NCBI GenBank assembly: GCA_018340805.1
Contig: JACMZG010001870.1
Coordinates: forward strand, 15,218,992 to 15,282,991
Length of the DNA stretch: 64,000 nucleotides
Direction of reading: 5' to 3'
Origin: Microvelia longipes
Taxonomy: Eukaryota > Arthropoda > Insecta > Hemiptera > Veliidae
The position numbers were made by a program, and so were the translations under genes. Under the pieces are notes generated by a model, which was given only the letters and a program-made list of their open reading frames with translations, did not search any database and was not told where the DNA came from. Shown here one piece after another: positions 11,118 to 21,911 of this stretch (position 1 is its first letter; each line of letters opens with the position of its first letter).

Positions 11118-12382
11118 AATTGTTAGTAACCATATTAAGCAACGAAATATTACCACCGCCTACCAAAATTATCTTCTTTCAGTCAAAAATAACCAGTAGA
11201 ACGTCTGCAAAAAATTAAAAAAAATAAGGAAACCCTCAAAAATACACACTAAAGCTTACAAATTGATCATGTAAATGAAGTTCAGGTTATTGTTAGTTTG
11301 TATTAGTTAATAATGGTCATTGAAGGTTAGTATTGGTTACTAGAGGCTACCAATGTTGATTGGTGATGGCTGCTTGCTACTTGGACAAAACAGGAGAAAA
11401 GAGGAAAGAGAAAAGAGAGAACAAAAAAGAGAAAAGAGGAGAACAGAAAAGATCAAAGAACTACAAGAGGCACGCCAAGTTGACACTAAGGAAGATTTAT
11501 TTTCTATAAAGAAAGTAGTTGTAAAAAAAAAATCGGTCCGATTTATTTTTATATAGCTCCACAACTTGCTTGCTAACTTGCTTATAACCGAGAAAGAAGT
11601 AGATCAAGTTGGAGTCCGATGTGTGAAAAAATACTACTGACGATGATCTTAAGCTTAAGGGTTCAATAATAACAAAGGTTAGACCATTCAATTGTAATAC
11701 AGTGTTTTAAGCCATTTTTTCAACCCCCAATTTTTTATTCATTTTTAAATTAATTTTATTTTGATGTTTTATTTATTTTTCTTACACATGGCTGATAACT
11801 TTTTCTAAACATACATTTTTATTTAATTTTTTTTTCTAAAAATACGTCTTAATATATATTATTTGCTCAAGATCATTGAATTTGTTATAAAAAGAAGAGG
11901 CTATAGAGGTTTTTATTTAACTCAAGATGTTAAGTCTAAAAATTGTTGCCAACAAAATAAATCTAAAAAAATATAACCTGACTTGTTCAGTGAGTGTAAA
12001 GCTAGTTGTAGTCGGGTTATTTGTCCTATAAAACTTTTAAAAAATTAAGAAACGAATGAATGAATACTGTATATATTTTTTTAAATACGTCTTTATCTAT
12101 TTAAATTATGATGTAAATTTAGTTTAAGTTTCTTTTCTGGGTTAATTATACGAGAAGCAACAGCTGGGTATAATTTACGGAAACAGAAATAAACCTTCAA
12201 TTTAGGATTTTAAAGTTTTCTGCTAAAACCTGGCGATAAAAATATAAATCCTCAACATTTTGTAAATATTGATGTTATGTTTATTTATGGAATAATTGTG
12301 TTTTTATTAACTTTTATTTTAAAATTGTTTGTGTAAAAAAGCATAAATTTGAACTAGTTACCATTTATGGAACAAGGTTTTT
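11118..12382. other. Intergenic DNA
   Basis: AT-rich, including a purine-rich block (AAAGAGAGAACAAAAAAGAG) at about 11395-11460. Open frames on both strands across it are explained by that bias. No gene recognised. Confidence 0.5.
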
Positions 12383-13302
12383 TTACTTTTCCTCATTTAT
12401 ACCATAGGTATATAGAAAAAGTATTGTGTTTGCAAAAAAATCCGAAACCGGGATGAAACCGGAATTATCCGTTTCAGGTGTTTTTAAGGCCTCCTGAGTG
12501 GTTTTTGCAAAGCTGTCTGTCTGTATGTGTGTGTGTGTGTGTATGTGTTATCATCGTAGCGCCCAGTGTATTTATGCTAGAGAGTTGAAATTTAGTACAA
12601 GAATCAGTCTAGCACTGTAGACCGTTATGCTATTCGGAAAATATTTTTTATGATGCGTCATTAACTCGCCATAATGACTCAGCGAAAATTTCGACAAAAT
12701 CATAAAACGCGGAAAAATGATGCGATCAGATTAAAATCTGTTACGCATGTGACTTATGTATAAGACAATATCATTTTGATACTACCGAGTTTTGCAAAAC
12801 ATGAATAGTTGACACAATATAATTGTGCGAGAGACACCAAGGAAATGTAACAAGCAAAATACAAAAAACTGACATATGTGCCAAGTTTCATCTCATTATC
12901 AGCATTAGTAACATTTTTATTGAATGACTTCTGTACGTTTTTTAAAAAATAAAAAATATGTCTAATTGAGTTGAAATTTAGTACAAATGTTTACCTTTAC
13001 ATAATGAATAAGTACACCAAGTTTCGTTTCAATACAATAAGTATATTCATGATTTTTGTTGAATCATAAAACTTAAGTAGCATTAAGCGTGGTCAGAGCT
13101 GTATGGGTGACCGCTGAGAATGAAACGGGTTTATTTACTATCTGAGGACGAGCGAAGCGAATCCGAAGACATGTTTCACTGTAAATTTGGCGAATTGTAT
13201 ATTCTGAGGATGAGCGAAGCGAGTCTGAAGCAGGGAGGATGAGCGTAGCAAATCCGATGTAAAGAGGAGAAGTTCCGAGGTACCCCGTACCCAATTTTTT
13301 AA
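12383..13302 (+). repeat. RepA copy 5 (near full length, ~0.9 kb)
   Basis: Good reference copy. It starts at ACTTTTCCTCATTTATACCA (12385) and continues through TAGAAAAAGTATTGTGTTTG, CCGAAACCGGGATG, the GACCTCCTGAGTGG-like head and GTATTTATGCTAGAGAGTTG. The middle CATCTCATTATCAGCATTAG follows, then the 5S-like segment at 13060-13120 (CTTAAGTAGCATTAAGCGTG, GTCAGAGCTGTATGGGTGAC, CGCTGAGAATG). Two GAGGAYGAGCGAAGCGA tail motifs and CGAGGTACCCCGTACCCAAT plus a T-run end it. About 100 bp near 12760-12860 is extra relative to other copies. Confidence 0.9.
13060..13120 (+). other. 5S rRNA-derived segment inside RepA copy 5
   Basis: Aligned by eye to insect 5S rRNA, positions of roughly 45-105: AAGTTAAGCAGC-type box A, GGTTAG/GGTCAG intermediate element, and GGATGGGTGACCGC-type box C in the right order and spacing. 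The same segment occurs in copies 1-4, 6, 10 and 11. It lacks the first ~45 nt of 5S rRNA, so it is not a 5S gene. Confidence 0.75.
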
Positions 13303-13596
13303 ATGTCTTTAAATAAACAAAATAACTGTACAACAATAATATAAGGCTACCTCTCTGCTATAAAGCTTGCGCTTTATAGCAGATATATTTTCTTTGGATC
13401 GTCTCGCTGGTCAAAAGTTTTAATCTTGGCGGCGTATTTTCAATGTCTGAATCACTATCCATGTTTATTAAGCAATTATATTTATAATAAATTTAATTAT
13501 AATTATAATTAACAATAATAAATAATTAATAACACAGTTTCCGAAAATAACAAAACTTCGTTGACGAAAACGTTCGATTATTTAAAAATAAAATGC

Positions 13597-13780
13597 CCAT
13601 TTAAGGGCCTTCCGGCCCGCCAGGGTATTCACCCTGCGGGAACAACCTCAGGTAGGTCGCGTCTGCTATCCTCAAAGTGTCAATTAAAGTTGGCGAAATA
13701 TCTTTAATACAAATACTATTCATATAATCATACATGATAGCCCGGGCTGCGAACCCCGGACCTCCGGTGCCGATTTCCAT
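13597..13780 (-). repeat. Dispersed repeat H, copy 2, with perfect hairpins
   Basis: Reverse-complement relative of 9381-9560. It contains CAGGGT-ATTC-ACCCTG at 13621-13636 and GGGCC-TTCC-GGCCC at 13605-13618, plus AGCCCGGGCT. On the - strand a 102-codon frame (13909-13601) reads through it (GFAARAIMYDYMNSICIKD near the middle). Copy 1 is frame-broken in the same stretch, so a coding ancestry is possible but unproven. Confidence 0.6.
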
Positions 13781-14207
13781 TATTTGTTTGATAAAAAAAA
13801 GTAATAAAAATAAGGAAGGTAATATAAACCTAGTAGAAACTACTACAAGGTTAGGACAAAAAACGGACGTACAAAAAACGGTAAAATACTCTTTGACTAT
13901 TGCTGACAATAAAAAACTTTGAAACTGTCGCAGACGGTAAAAAAACGTATTTCACCTACTTTTTGAGGATGTAAACTGTCTACTTTACAGCCGCCCTAAA
14001 TAAGAATTTTTATTATTTTTTTAGAAGTTACAAGTGACGCCATTTCGATTCATTGAAATAAATTAGCTCCAAAATCTAATCATTACTTCCTTCATAGGAG
14101 TTTTTATTCCCTTGGTTTCATATAAATTGAATCAACCATTTGAGTTGTAGAGTGTTTACAGGAAATGTGCTCCTCCATGCATTTATCTTAAGAAAAGTGC
14201 TAGTGGG
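13781..14207. other. Intergenic DNA
   Basis: AT-rich. No gene or repeat recognised. Confidence 0.4.
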
Positions 14208-14926
14208 TATTATAGAAAAATTATTGTTTCCGAAACCGGCATGACACCGGAATTATCTGTTTCAGGTCCTTTTAAGACCTCCTGAGTAGATTTCTCAAAG
14301 TTGTCTGTCTGTATGTATGTCTGTTATCGTCGTAGCTCCCAGTGTATTTGTGCTAGAGAGTTGTAACTTTGTACAAAAATTAGTCTATAGGTGTAGTTGT
14401 GCTATTCGGAAAATTAAATTCTATAACGCTATTAACCTGTAATATTAACTCAGGAAATTTTTGAACAAAACATATATCGCGAATAAATTTGCGATTAATG
14501 TGAGATTTGGCACGCATGTGGCTATGGCTCGAGACGCCAAGTTTCATCCCATTAACAGCAATTATTATTGAATGACTTGTGTACGTTTTTAAAAAATTGT
14601 ACAAAATTAGAAAAAAATCCTATTGAATTGAAATTTGGCACAATTGTATACCTTTACGCAATAAATAAGAACAACTAAGTTTCGTTTCAATACGACAAGT
14701 ATATCTATGATTTTTGTTGAATCATAAAAGTTAAGCTGCATCGAGCGTGGATGGTGACCTACGTGAATGAAACTGATGTATTTTCTATCTAAGAACAACC
14801 GAAGTGAGTCCGAACAGGTTTTGCAGTATAAATGTAACGACTTTTATGTTCTGAAGACGAGCGAAGTGATTCCGATGTAGGGAGGATGAGCGTAACGAAT
14901 CCAATTTGATGAGACAATTAGTACGT
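14208..14926 (+). repeat. RepA copy 6, left part
   Basis: Starts at TATAGAAAAATTATTGTTTCCG and carries the head, the middle and a shortened 5S-like segment (about 14725-14775, GTTAAGCTGCATCGAGCGTG with part of box C lost). Tail motifs end at GATGAGACAAT, where TIR element K is inserted. The copy resumes at 15423. Confidence 0.85.
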
Positions 14927-15422
14927 TCACACACACTCTAGATCCGCGGATCGTATAGAATACGTATACAATACGGTCAACTAACTACACGGTTCTTGCA
15001 GCGTATTTGTTTAGTCGATCGAGTGATAACTGATCCCGCCAAAACATGGCGTCTTGTATAGTGAAACTTCACTTTTGGTTATAAGGAAGTTTAAAACAAA
15101 AAATATATTTAATTAAATTGTGTTTTCTTTGCATAATAATAAAGTTACACTAAAAAAAATAATATTACAAAAGTTATTTGATCAAAAACGGTTATATAGA
15201 AGTGAAATAAAAGTTCGACGAGAAGGTATCCGTTAAATACGATCGTCTCTAAAGGTACACACACAAAAAGACAGCGTATCGGGGGATCCATTTAGATTCC
15301 ATCTCCCTAGTTTTAGCGTATGCGATCGGATCCCCTCCGCATGGTTCATACAGTTTAAATTACCGTATTGAGAGATCGTACTCTATACGATACGCGGATC
15401 TAAAGTGTGTGTGAACGTACTA
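14927..15422. mobile_element. TIR element K, copy 1 (MITE-like), inserted in RepA
   Basis: About 495 bp with terminal inverted repeats: left TAGTACGTTCACACACACTC, right GTGTGTGTGAACGTACTA. The inverted pairing continues inward (CTAGATCCGCGGATCGTATA against TATACGATACGCGGATCTAA). It is flanked by TA on both sides if the element is taken from GTACG to CGTAC, as for Tc1/mariner-type insertions. No transposase is present, so it is non-autonomous. A second copy is at 45551-46037. Confidence 0.8.
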
Positions 15423-15457
15423 AATGTTCCGATGCACCCTGTCCCCGATTTTTCATA
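15423..15457 (+). repeat. RepA copy 6, right end
   Basis: GTTCCGATGCACCCTGTCCC then CGATTTTT continues the RepA 3' terminus after element K. Confidence 0.75.
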
Positions 15458-15945
15458 TGATTTCTTTGGTGGTGTTAACATTGGTGGTGTTTTAGATGGT
15501 ATTTGACGAGTGGAGGAGAGAAGAGGCGGGGTAATGGACTCTCTAAAGACTGGAGCACACCTCTGGCTAGATGAGCCGCTACCCAGCTAGCGAACAATGC
15601 TATTCTTTCTCATCTCTCTAGTAGCTACTAGCAAAGTACTTGGGTAAGCGTCTAACATTTATCATTTATTCTTTCATATTGTCAAGTTTTTCAAGAATAA
15701 ATATTGCTATTATTGTGACATTATTTTTAACACACATCATTCTTACCTAACCTTATCTCGTGAGATAGTTCGAAAGACATCTTGTCAGATGGATCGTACA
15801 ACTTTTAGTTAAATATTTTATATAATATGACGTCAAAAGGACATATTTTTAACTTTATATTTACACTTTATACGCTTATAACTACAAAATAATGCTGGCA
15901 CCTATGTTCCAGTTTGCAATGGACCATGCCATTGCACTTATGTTG
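15458..15945. other. Intergenic DNA
   Basis: No gene seen. It leads into the 59-bp minisatellite. Confidence 0.4.
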
Positions 15946-16945
15946 CGTTACTTTTATAGTTCATTGTGTAGGGTCGTATCTAGATGTAAAACCTCGTTGT
16001 TGCGTTACTTTATAGTTCATTGTGTAGGGTCGTATCTAGTAAAACTACTCGTGTGTCATCTGCGTTATTTTATAGTTCATTGTGTAGGTCGTATCTAGAT
16101 ATAAAACTCTCGTTGTTTGCGTTACTTTTATAGTTCATTGTGTAGGGTCGTATCTAGATATAAAACTCTCGTTGTTTGCGTTACTTTATAGTTCATTGTG
16201 TAGGGTCGTATCTAGATATAAACTCTCGTTGTTTGCGTTACTTTTATAGTTCATTGTGTAGGTCGTATCTAGATATAAACTCTCGTTGTTTGCGTTTTAT
16301 CGTCTCGTTGTTTGCGTTACTTTATAGTTCATTGTGTAGGGTCGTATCTAGATGTAAAACTCTCGTTGCTTGCGTTACTTTTACAGTTCATTGTGTAGGG
16401 TCGTATTTAGATGTAAAACTCTCGTTGTTTGCGTTACTTTTATAGTTCATTGTGTAGGGTCGTATCTAGATATTAAAACTCTCGTTGTTTGCGTTACTTT
16501 TATAGTTCATTGTGTAGGTCGTATCTAGATATAAACTCTCGTTGTTTGCGTTCTTTTTAGTTCATTGTGTAGGGTCGTATCTAGATATAAAACTCTCGTT
16601 GCTTACGTTACTTTTACAGTTCATTGTGTAGGGTCGTATCTAGATGTAAAACTCTCGTTGCTTGCGTTACTTTTACAGTTCATTGTGTAGGGTCGTATTT
16701 AGATGTAAAACTCTCGTTGTTTGCGTTACTTTATAGTTCATTGTGTAGGGTCGTATTAATAAACTCTCGTTGTTTGCGTTACCTTTTATAGTTCATTGTG
16801 TAGGGTCGTATCTAGATATAAAACTCTCGTTGTTTGCGTTACTTTTATAGTTCATTGTGTAGGGTCGTATCTAGATATAAAACTCTCGTTGCTCGCGTAA
16901 CTTTTACAGTTCATTGAGGATCGTATCTAGATATAAGACTCAACA
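15946..16945. repeat. 59-bp minisatellite, about 17 copies
   Basis: The unit is GCGTTACTTTTATAGTTCAT, TGTGTAGGGTCGTATCTAGA, TATAAAACTCTCGTTGTTT. Copies differ by single-base deletions and ATATA/ATGTA variants, with some shortened units (16285-16310). The frames across it are by-products of the repeat. Confidence 0.95.
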
Positions 16946-17942
16946 GTAACTTTAAAAAGCCTTATGTCAAACATATTTACTCATTTCTTGATATTTAATT
17001 AATTTCCGCTAAAACAAATTACGGCCGAGGAAAAATTAAAACAAAATGAGATAGTGAAGAAAACTTGTTATAAATTGTTTGCACTAATCCAGTTATTTTA
17101 TCCCCTTTTCCTCTTTACTCGAAAAGTTGTTTTGAAAATATATTTTCCATTTCTTTATATTGTCTGATTAAATTAAAAAGTTTATTTAGCACTTTCGCCA
17201 ACCATACAGTTAATTATGTTAGAACACTTAATAGGAAGAGATTTAGTATTTTATGAAGACTTTTTGTTGGTATTGTGCAGACTGTTAAATTAAATTAATT
17301 AAAATATCTATGATTAAATATAGTTTTTAATTTTAGATGTAAATTGTATCACTCTAAAACATGAGTTGGCCCCTTCTAATCCGACTCCAACGCTATTGTG
17401 GTTGGAGAAAAATGTAAACTCGTCTTCTTGGCAGGAAAACAAGCTTTTGATCTTATTTTAATTCTCCTGAATGGGTTAGGGAATCAATGGATTTGTTCTT
17501 TTAGTTGTATAAATGGGCGTAGAAAATCGTAATACAATATGAACCGTAATAGTGGGGTCACTTCATTTATTTGATATAATGTGACTCTTTTACAATCCAG
17601 ATCACAGAGCTTGCATATAAATCATGTGACATACGACCCTCTCCCACCTCTATGACCCCAAATCACATTTCTTGAAAGTTTGTAAAATGTCTTAAAGAGT
17701 TTACGAGGAATATTCCGATTTGTCTTCGGGTTTGTTGGGCTACTTGTAAAAAGTTATCATATTGCCGTACTTCATACAGATTTTAAAAATGCTATCCATA
17801 TAGCTTAAAACCTGCCTGTAATATAAAAAAAATTAAACAAATTTATTAAGAAATACGGCTTTCTATCAACTTATAAGATAATTTCTAATCTGAGTGAAAC
17901 AACAGTGAAAGTTTCATGTGAGCTCGCTGATTTTCAAGTTTC
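16946..17942. other. Intergenic DNA
   Basis: No gene or repeat recognised. Confidence 0.4.
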
Positions 17943-17947
17943 GCAAG

Positions 17948-18095
17948 GGTAATTAAAGAAGCAGCTACCGTCTATACTTATTGTAGAATATGAAAATCCC
18001 AGGACCGGTTTCGGCTGATCGCCATCATCAGCAGGCGGCACAACACACAAGTTCTCAACTAATAAAGTTATATCAGTGAATAACTTCTAGTCTCA
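17948..18095 (+). repeat. Foldback family F, copy 1 (one arm)
   Basis: Single arm of the palindromic family seen complete at 59132-59460. Landmarks are AATTAAAGAAGCAGCTACCG, GACCGGTTTCGGCTGATCGC, CATCATCAGCAGGCGG, and CTCAACTAATAAAGTTATAT followed by CAGTGAATAACTTCTAGTCT. Confidence 0.75.
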
Positions 18096-18479
18096 TAAGC
18101 CCTCTGAAGATAAGGAAGGGAGTAGGAGAGGGTTTATATAGCGTAGTGATTACCTGAGGCAGGGTCGTGACCCTGAGAAGAAGAAGATGAGCGAGTGAGT
18201 CATCTGACCACCAAAAACCAAAATTTAGGTCGATAAAAAATAAATTTCGAGTAGGGTGTCGTTATCTATGTAATTTTGGGCGCTGAATCGAATGAAACCG
18301 GTCCGAAGTCGATACGACCACTTTAAGTTACCAAAAAGTCGAAAAAACCACAAAAACTATAAAAACCAAAATTACGGTCACGGTCATTGAAAATTAAATT
18401 TCAAGTTTTGTTTTGTTTTTCATAGTTTTGTACAACAACTGGATGATTATGCGCATTTCCTTTGGAAAATATATATATT

Positions 18480-18700
18480 TGTAAAAGCTATTAATACGGG
18501 CCCTATAAGATTTACATCTCTCGAATAAAAATCCTATAGGCCCTGACTAGGATCAAACCATGATTGTTTAAGAGGCAAGTAAGGCACGTCAATTTTGTAC
18601 CGAGTTTCTACACTCTAGCATAAACACACTCACACACAGAACGACAATTTGATCAGAACCATATAGGGGGGTGCCCTAAAAATACTTTCAACGCATGATT
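18480..18700 (-). repeat. tRNA-headed relative of RepA, copy 1 (decayed)
   Basis: Minus orientation. It starts with a head like RepA's (tail of the Lcch-unrelated GTTTATGCTAGAGTGTAGAA..GTACAAAATTG), then a partial tRNA-like stretch (TTGATCCTAGTCAGGGCCTA region, box B-like) and a short tail matching 20265-20330. The D-arm part is deleted. Confidence 0.6.
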
Positions 18701-18754
18701 CAGACGATAATCCTGGTTTTGGATTTAAAATAACACGAAAAACATATTTTTATC

Positions 18755-18760
18755 TATTAA

Positions 18761-18850
<90 letters not shown>
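18755..18850. repeat. (TA)n microsatellite
   Basis: Interrupted TA tract that serves as the left flank of the foldback element at 18850. Confidence 0.95.
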
Positions 18851-18851
<1 letters not shown>

Positions 18852-20042
18852 CAGGTGTGTTTCATATAAAGTGTCCACCAGAAAAGGAGGTGATAGTACT
18901 CCTTAAAAGGAACAAAAAATGTCTTTAATATAAACCCCGATCTGCAACCGTTTTCCCACAAGGTCAAATTTAATATTTAAAAAAAATATTTTACCTCACA
19001 TCATACAATTGTTAATAGTGTTTAAAATATTCAAGATAGAAAGGCGAAATTGGTCTCATTAGAAAGCTGAGTAAATTTCCTAAAGGACAAACTACTAACT
19101 ATGTCAAATATTTTAGAACTACTGCCCAAAAATTTGCATGAAACATGATTTTTTAAAAAATTTATTTATTGGAATTTTTATAGTAGGGCATTAGAGGAAG
19201 TAAGAGATGAGCAAAAGTTCAGCCAAGAACGGAAAAACTTCTCTTATGATTGTCCTTTAAGAAAATATAAATATTTTTATACATTCAATAGTCAAAAATG
19301 TAAGCTATTGTTGCTAGAAGTTGCAAAAACTGATCATTTTTGTCGTATAAAAGTGAAAATAATGTGTTATTTTAACGAAATATTTTTTTTCGAAAGTTAT
19401 TTATTAATACGATTTTTAGACTCAAGAAGGTAAAATAATCATATTTTATTCTTACACATTTTTCTCTAAAACCACTCTTTTCTCTTGTTTTAGAGATTTT
19501 TAATTATTTTATGTACCATGTAATTAACATTGTAGAGATATGCAAAAATTCCAAAAATTATCAGTTTTTCCAACTTCAAGGAAGAATGGCTTAAAAGTTT
19601 GACTATTGAATGTATGATGAAGTTTGAGTTTTCTTAAAGGGCAATGATAAGAGAAGTTTTTTCCGTTCTTGGCTGAACTTTTGCTCATCTCTTACTTCCT
19701 CTAATGCCCTACCATAAAAATTCCAATAAATTAAATTTTTTCAAAAAGTCATGTTTCATGCAAATTTTTGGGCAGTAGTTCTAAAATATTTGACATAGTA
19801 GTTTGTCCTTTAGGAAATTTACTCAGCTTTCTAACGAGACCAATTTCGCCTTTCTATCTTGAACAGTTAAAACCCTATTAACAATTGTATGATGTGAGGT
19901 CAAATATTTTTTTAAAATATTAAATTTGACCTTGTGGGAAAACGGTTGCAGATCGGGGTTTATATTAAAGACATTTTTTGTTCCTTTTAAGGAGTACTAT
20001 CACCTCCTTTTCTGGTAGACACTTTATATGAAACACCCTGTA
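18850..20042. mobile_element. Large foldback element with ~0.45-0.5 kb arms
   Basis: Ends are TACAGGTGTGTTTCATATAA and TTATATGAAACACCCTGTA. The two arms (about 18851-19345 and 19545-20041) are inverted copies with only scattered differences in the outer 410 bp and weaker similarity inward. The spacer is about 200 bp. It is inserted in (TA)n, so the target duplication cannot be told from flanking TA. No transposase is present. TACAGGGTG-type ends are common on non-autonomous TIR/foldback elements. Confidence 0.85.
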
Positions 20043-20264
20043 TATACTAGATAAATAGGATGTATTCTTTTATCCTTTGGCCCCAATGGTTTTCTAAAAT
20101 CAGGCTCTCCTCCATTCACTTTATGAGTCCTAGTGCGCGCATTTTCAACTCTATCCATAGAAGAGAAAAGTAGTAAAGTATCTGTGGCTCTAACTAAAAA
20201 CAACACGTGCCTAACTGCTAGACTAAGCTGCTTCTTTTCTCTAAAGAAAGATGTGTATTTTTTT

Positions 20265-20560
20265 GTATAAGCGACTAATAAGAGTCCAAAAAGATTTCCA
20301 TCCCTCGCATAAAAATCCTAGAGGCCATGACTAGGATCGAACCCGGACTGTTTGGGTGACAAGCACTTATGTTAACAATTAAACCACCGAGCACTAGACC
20401 TGAAACTAATTTTTGTACCAAGTTTCATCTCTCTAGTATAGACACACTGGGCGCTACTATGATAACACACGCACATTCACACACAGGAAGACAATAATGA
20501 TCAAATTATTCAGGGGGGTCTTAAAAATACTTTTTTGATACAGTCTTTATCTAATTATAT
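20265..20560 (-). mobile_element. SINE-like element: RepA-type head + tRNA-like segment
   Basis: On the - strand it reads: head GTATTTTTAAGACCCCCCTG..GTGTGTGTTATCATAGTAGC, then CTAGAGAGATGAAACTTGGT. A tRNA-like stretch follows (CTCGGTGGTTTAATTGTTAA with a box A-like sequence, then GTCCGGGTTCGATCCTAG with the box B sequence GGTTCGATCC), and a short tail ends it. The head is the same module as in RepA, but here it is followed by tRNA-derived rather than 5S-derived sequence. Confidence 0.7.
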
Positions 20561-21553
20561 CGAACTGAGCAATATCTTTGTTTTAAATTCGATCTTATAT
20601 CTAAGTTGTTATAAAAATTCTAAATTGTCTCGAGGGTATACGCTGTATAATTTATCCCCACTCTGATCTCAGTCCCTCATCCTGATGTGATGGATACATG
20701 ACAGAGTCGAGACCTCCTGTCCCCTCAGCGTTTAAACCTTCTGTAATTTAAGATGACAATCTTTACTTTCTGGCAAATAAAATGTTTAATGGGCGTCTGG
20801 TATTTCTTCTTTTATTACCTTAGTATAAATAGGAAGACATTTTATAAAATTAAATTAAGAGCTTACTTAATTATTATTCGACCCTTCACTGCTAACGTCT
20901 GCACCAAAAAGGAGATTCATGTATCCTGATCTAAGCTTTCAAATTTTAAATTGTATATTCTTTGTCTAAATTTTTAGAGCGCCACATAACTAGCTGATTT
21001 AATTTCGCTTTGTTTACGCTTAAAGCTTTAAAAGGTAATTTTAGTGTTTCCAACTCATTTATGAAACTTCATTCTACTGATGCTATCTAAAATGGTTTGC
21101 AGACTTTTATTTTACTCTGTGACTTGTCCACCGCCAGCTTCGCTTGTCCTATTTGTATCACTGCTCATTAGCTTAAATACTTAATATAGGTAAATAATAC
21201 CTCCACATTACCAATAACAGTAAAGTGAATGATTAAATAAATTCAGCAGTCCACGTTATATTTTATTAAATTTTATAGAGTTCGTTTAGACTATTGATTC
21301 ACTATTGATAACTTTTAACAGCAATCATCAGTGTCGTGTCAGTTAGAATGTAAATAATAAATGGAATTATTAATTAACTATAATTTAAGACAGGTTTGTA
21401 CACTTTGAAATCGAGACCTCTCTGATGTTATTAGGTATTACCTGGCAGACTGTTAATTTAGTAAATTTCAAATAAAATATACCCTAAAAAAGCTAGGAAA
21501 AAGGAAGATCAATTCCGCTTCGAATTTGATCGAGTCTGATTTGTCCTCCTAAT

Positions 21554-21554
<1 letters not shown>
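20561..21554. other. Intergenic DNA
   Basis: AT-rich, nothing recognised. Confidence 0.4.
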
Positions 21555-21632
<78 letters not shown>

Positions 21633-21650
21633 TAATATATATATATATAG
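21555..21650. repeat. (CA)n(TA)n microsatellite
   Basis: Short ACACAC followed by about 90 bp of TA. Confidence 0.97.
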
Positions 21651-21911
21651 TTTCTAGACGCTTTCTGTGTTTCATTCTAACTCCTCTGACTGGAATACTC
21701 GACACAGATGTTTATATTATGGAACTACGCATGCCTCTAACTTGTGATCAAAGTTATAACGAAAATTTAATCAAACCAGGGTCGAAAAATGTTATATTTA
21801 TAACATTTGTGAAACAACTGTGTTCTTGACTTGCTGAATCGATTGAAAACAATTTAGTTCGATCGGGCCATCCTTATATGCCTGAAATACAAACACGATA
21901 TATGTTTCATG

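Noticed and set aside
11340..11564. Open frames on both strands in a purine-rich block
   Set aside because: Low-complexity AG-rich sequence yields Lys/Arg/Glu on one strand and Ser/Leu/Phe on the other.
13060..13120. A 5S rRNA gene
   Set aside because: Only the internal half of 5S is present, the first ~45 nt are missing, and the segment recurs at the same place in RepA copies.
15892..16445. Open frames across the 59-bp repeat
   Set aside because: Repeat-driven. The frame changes with each single-base deletion and no family is recognisable.
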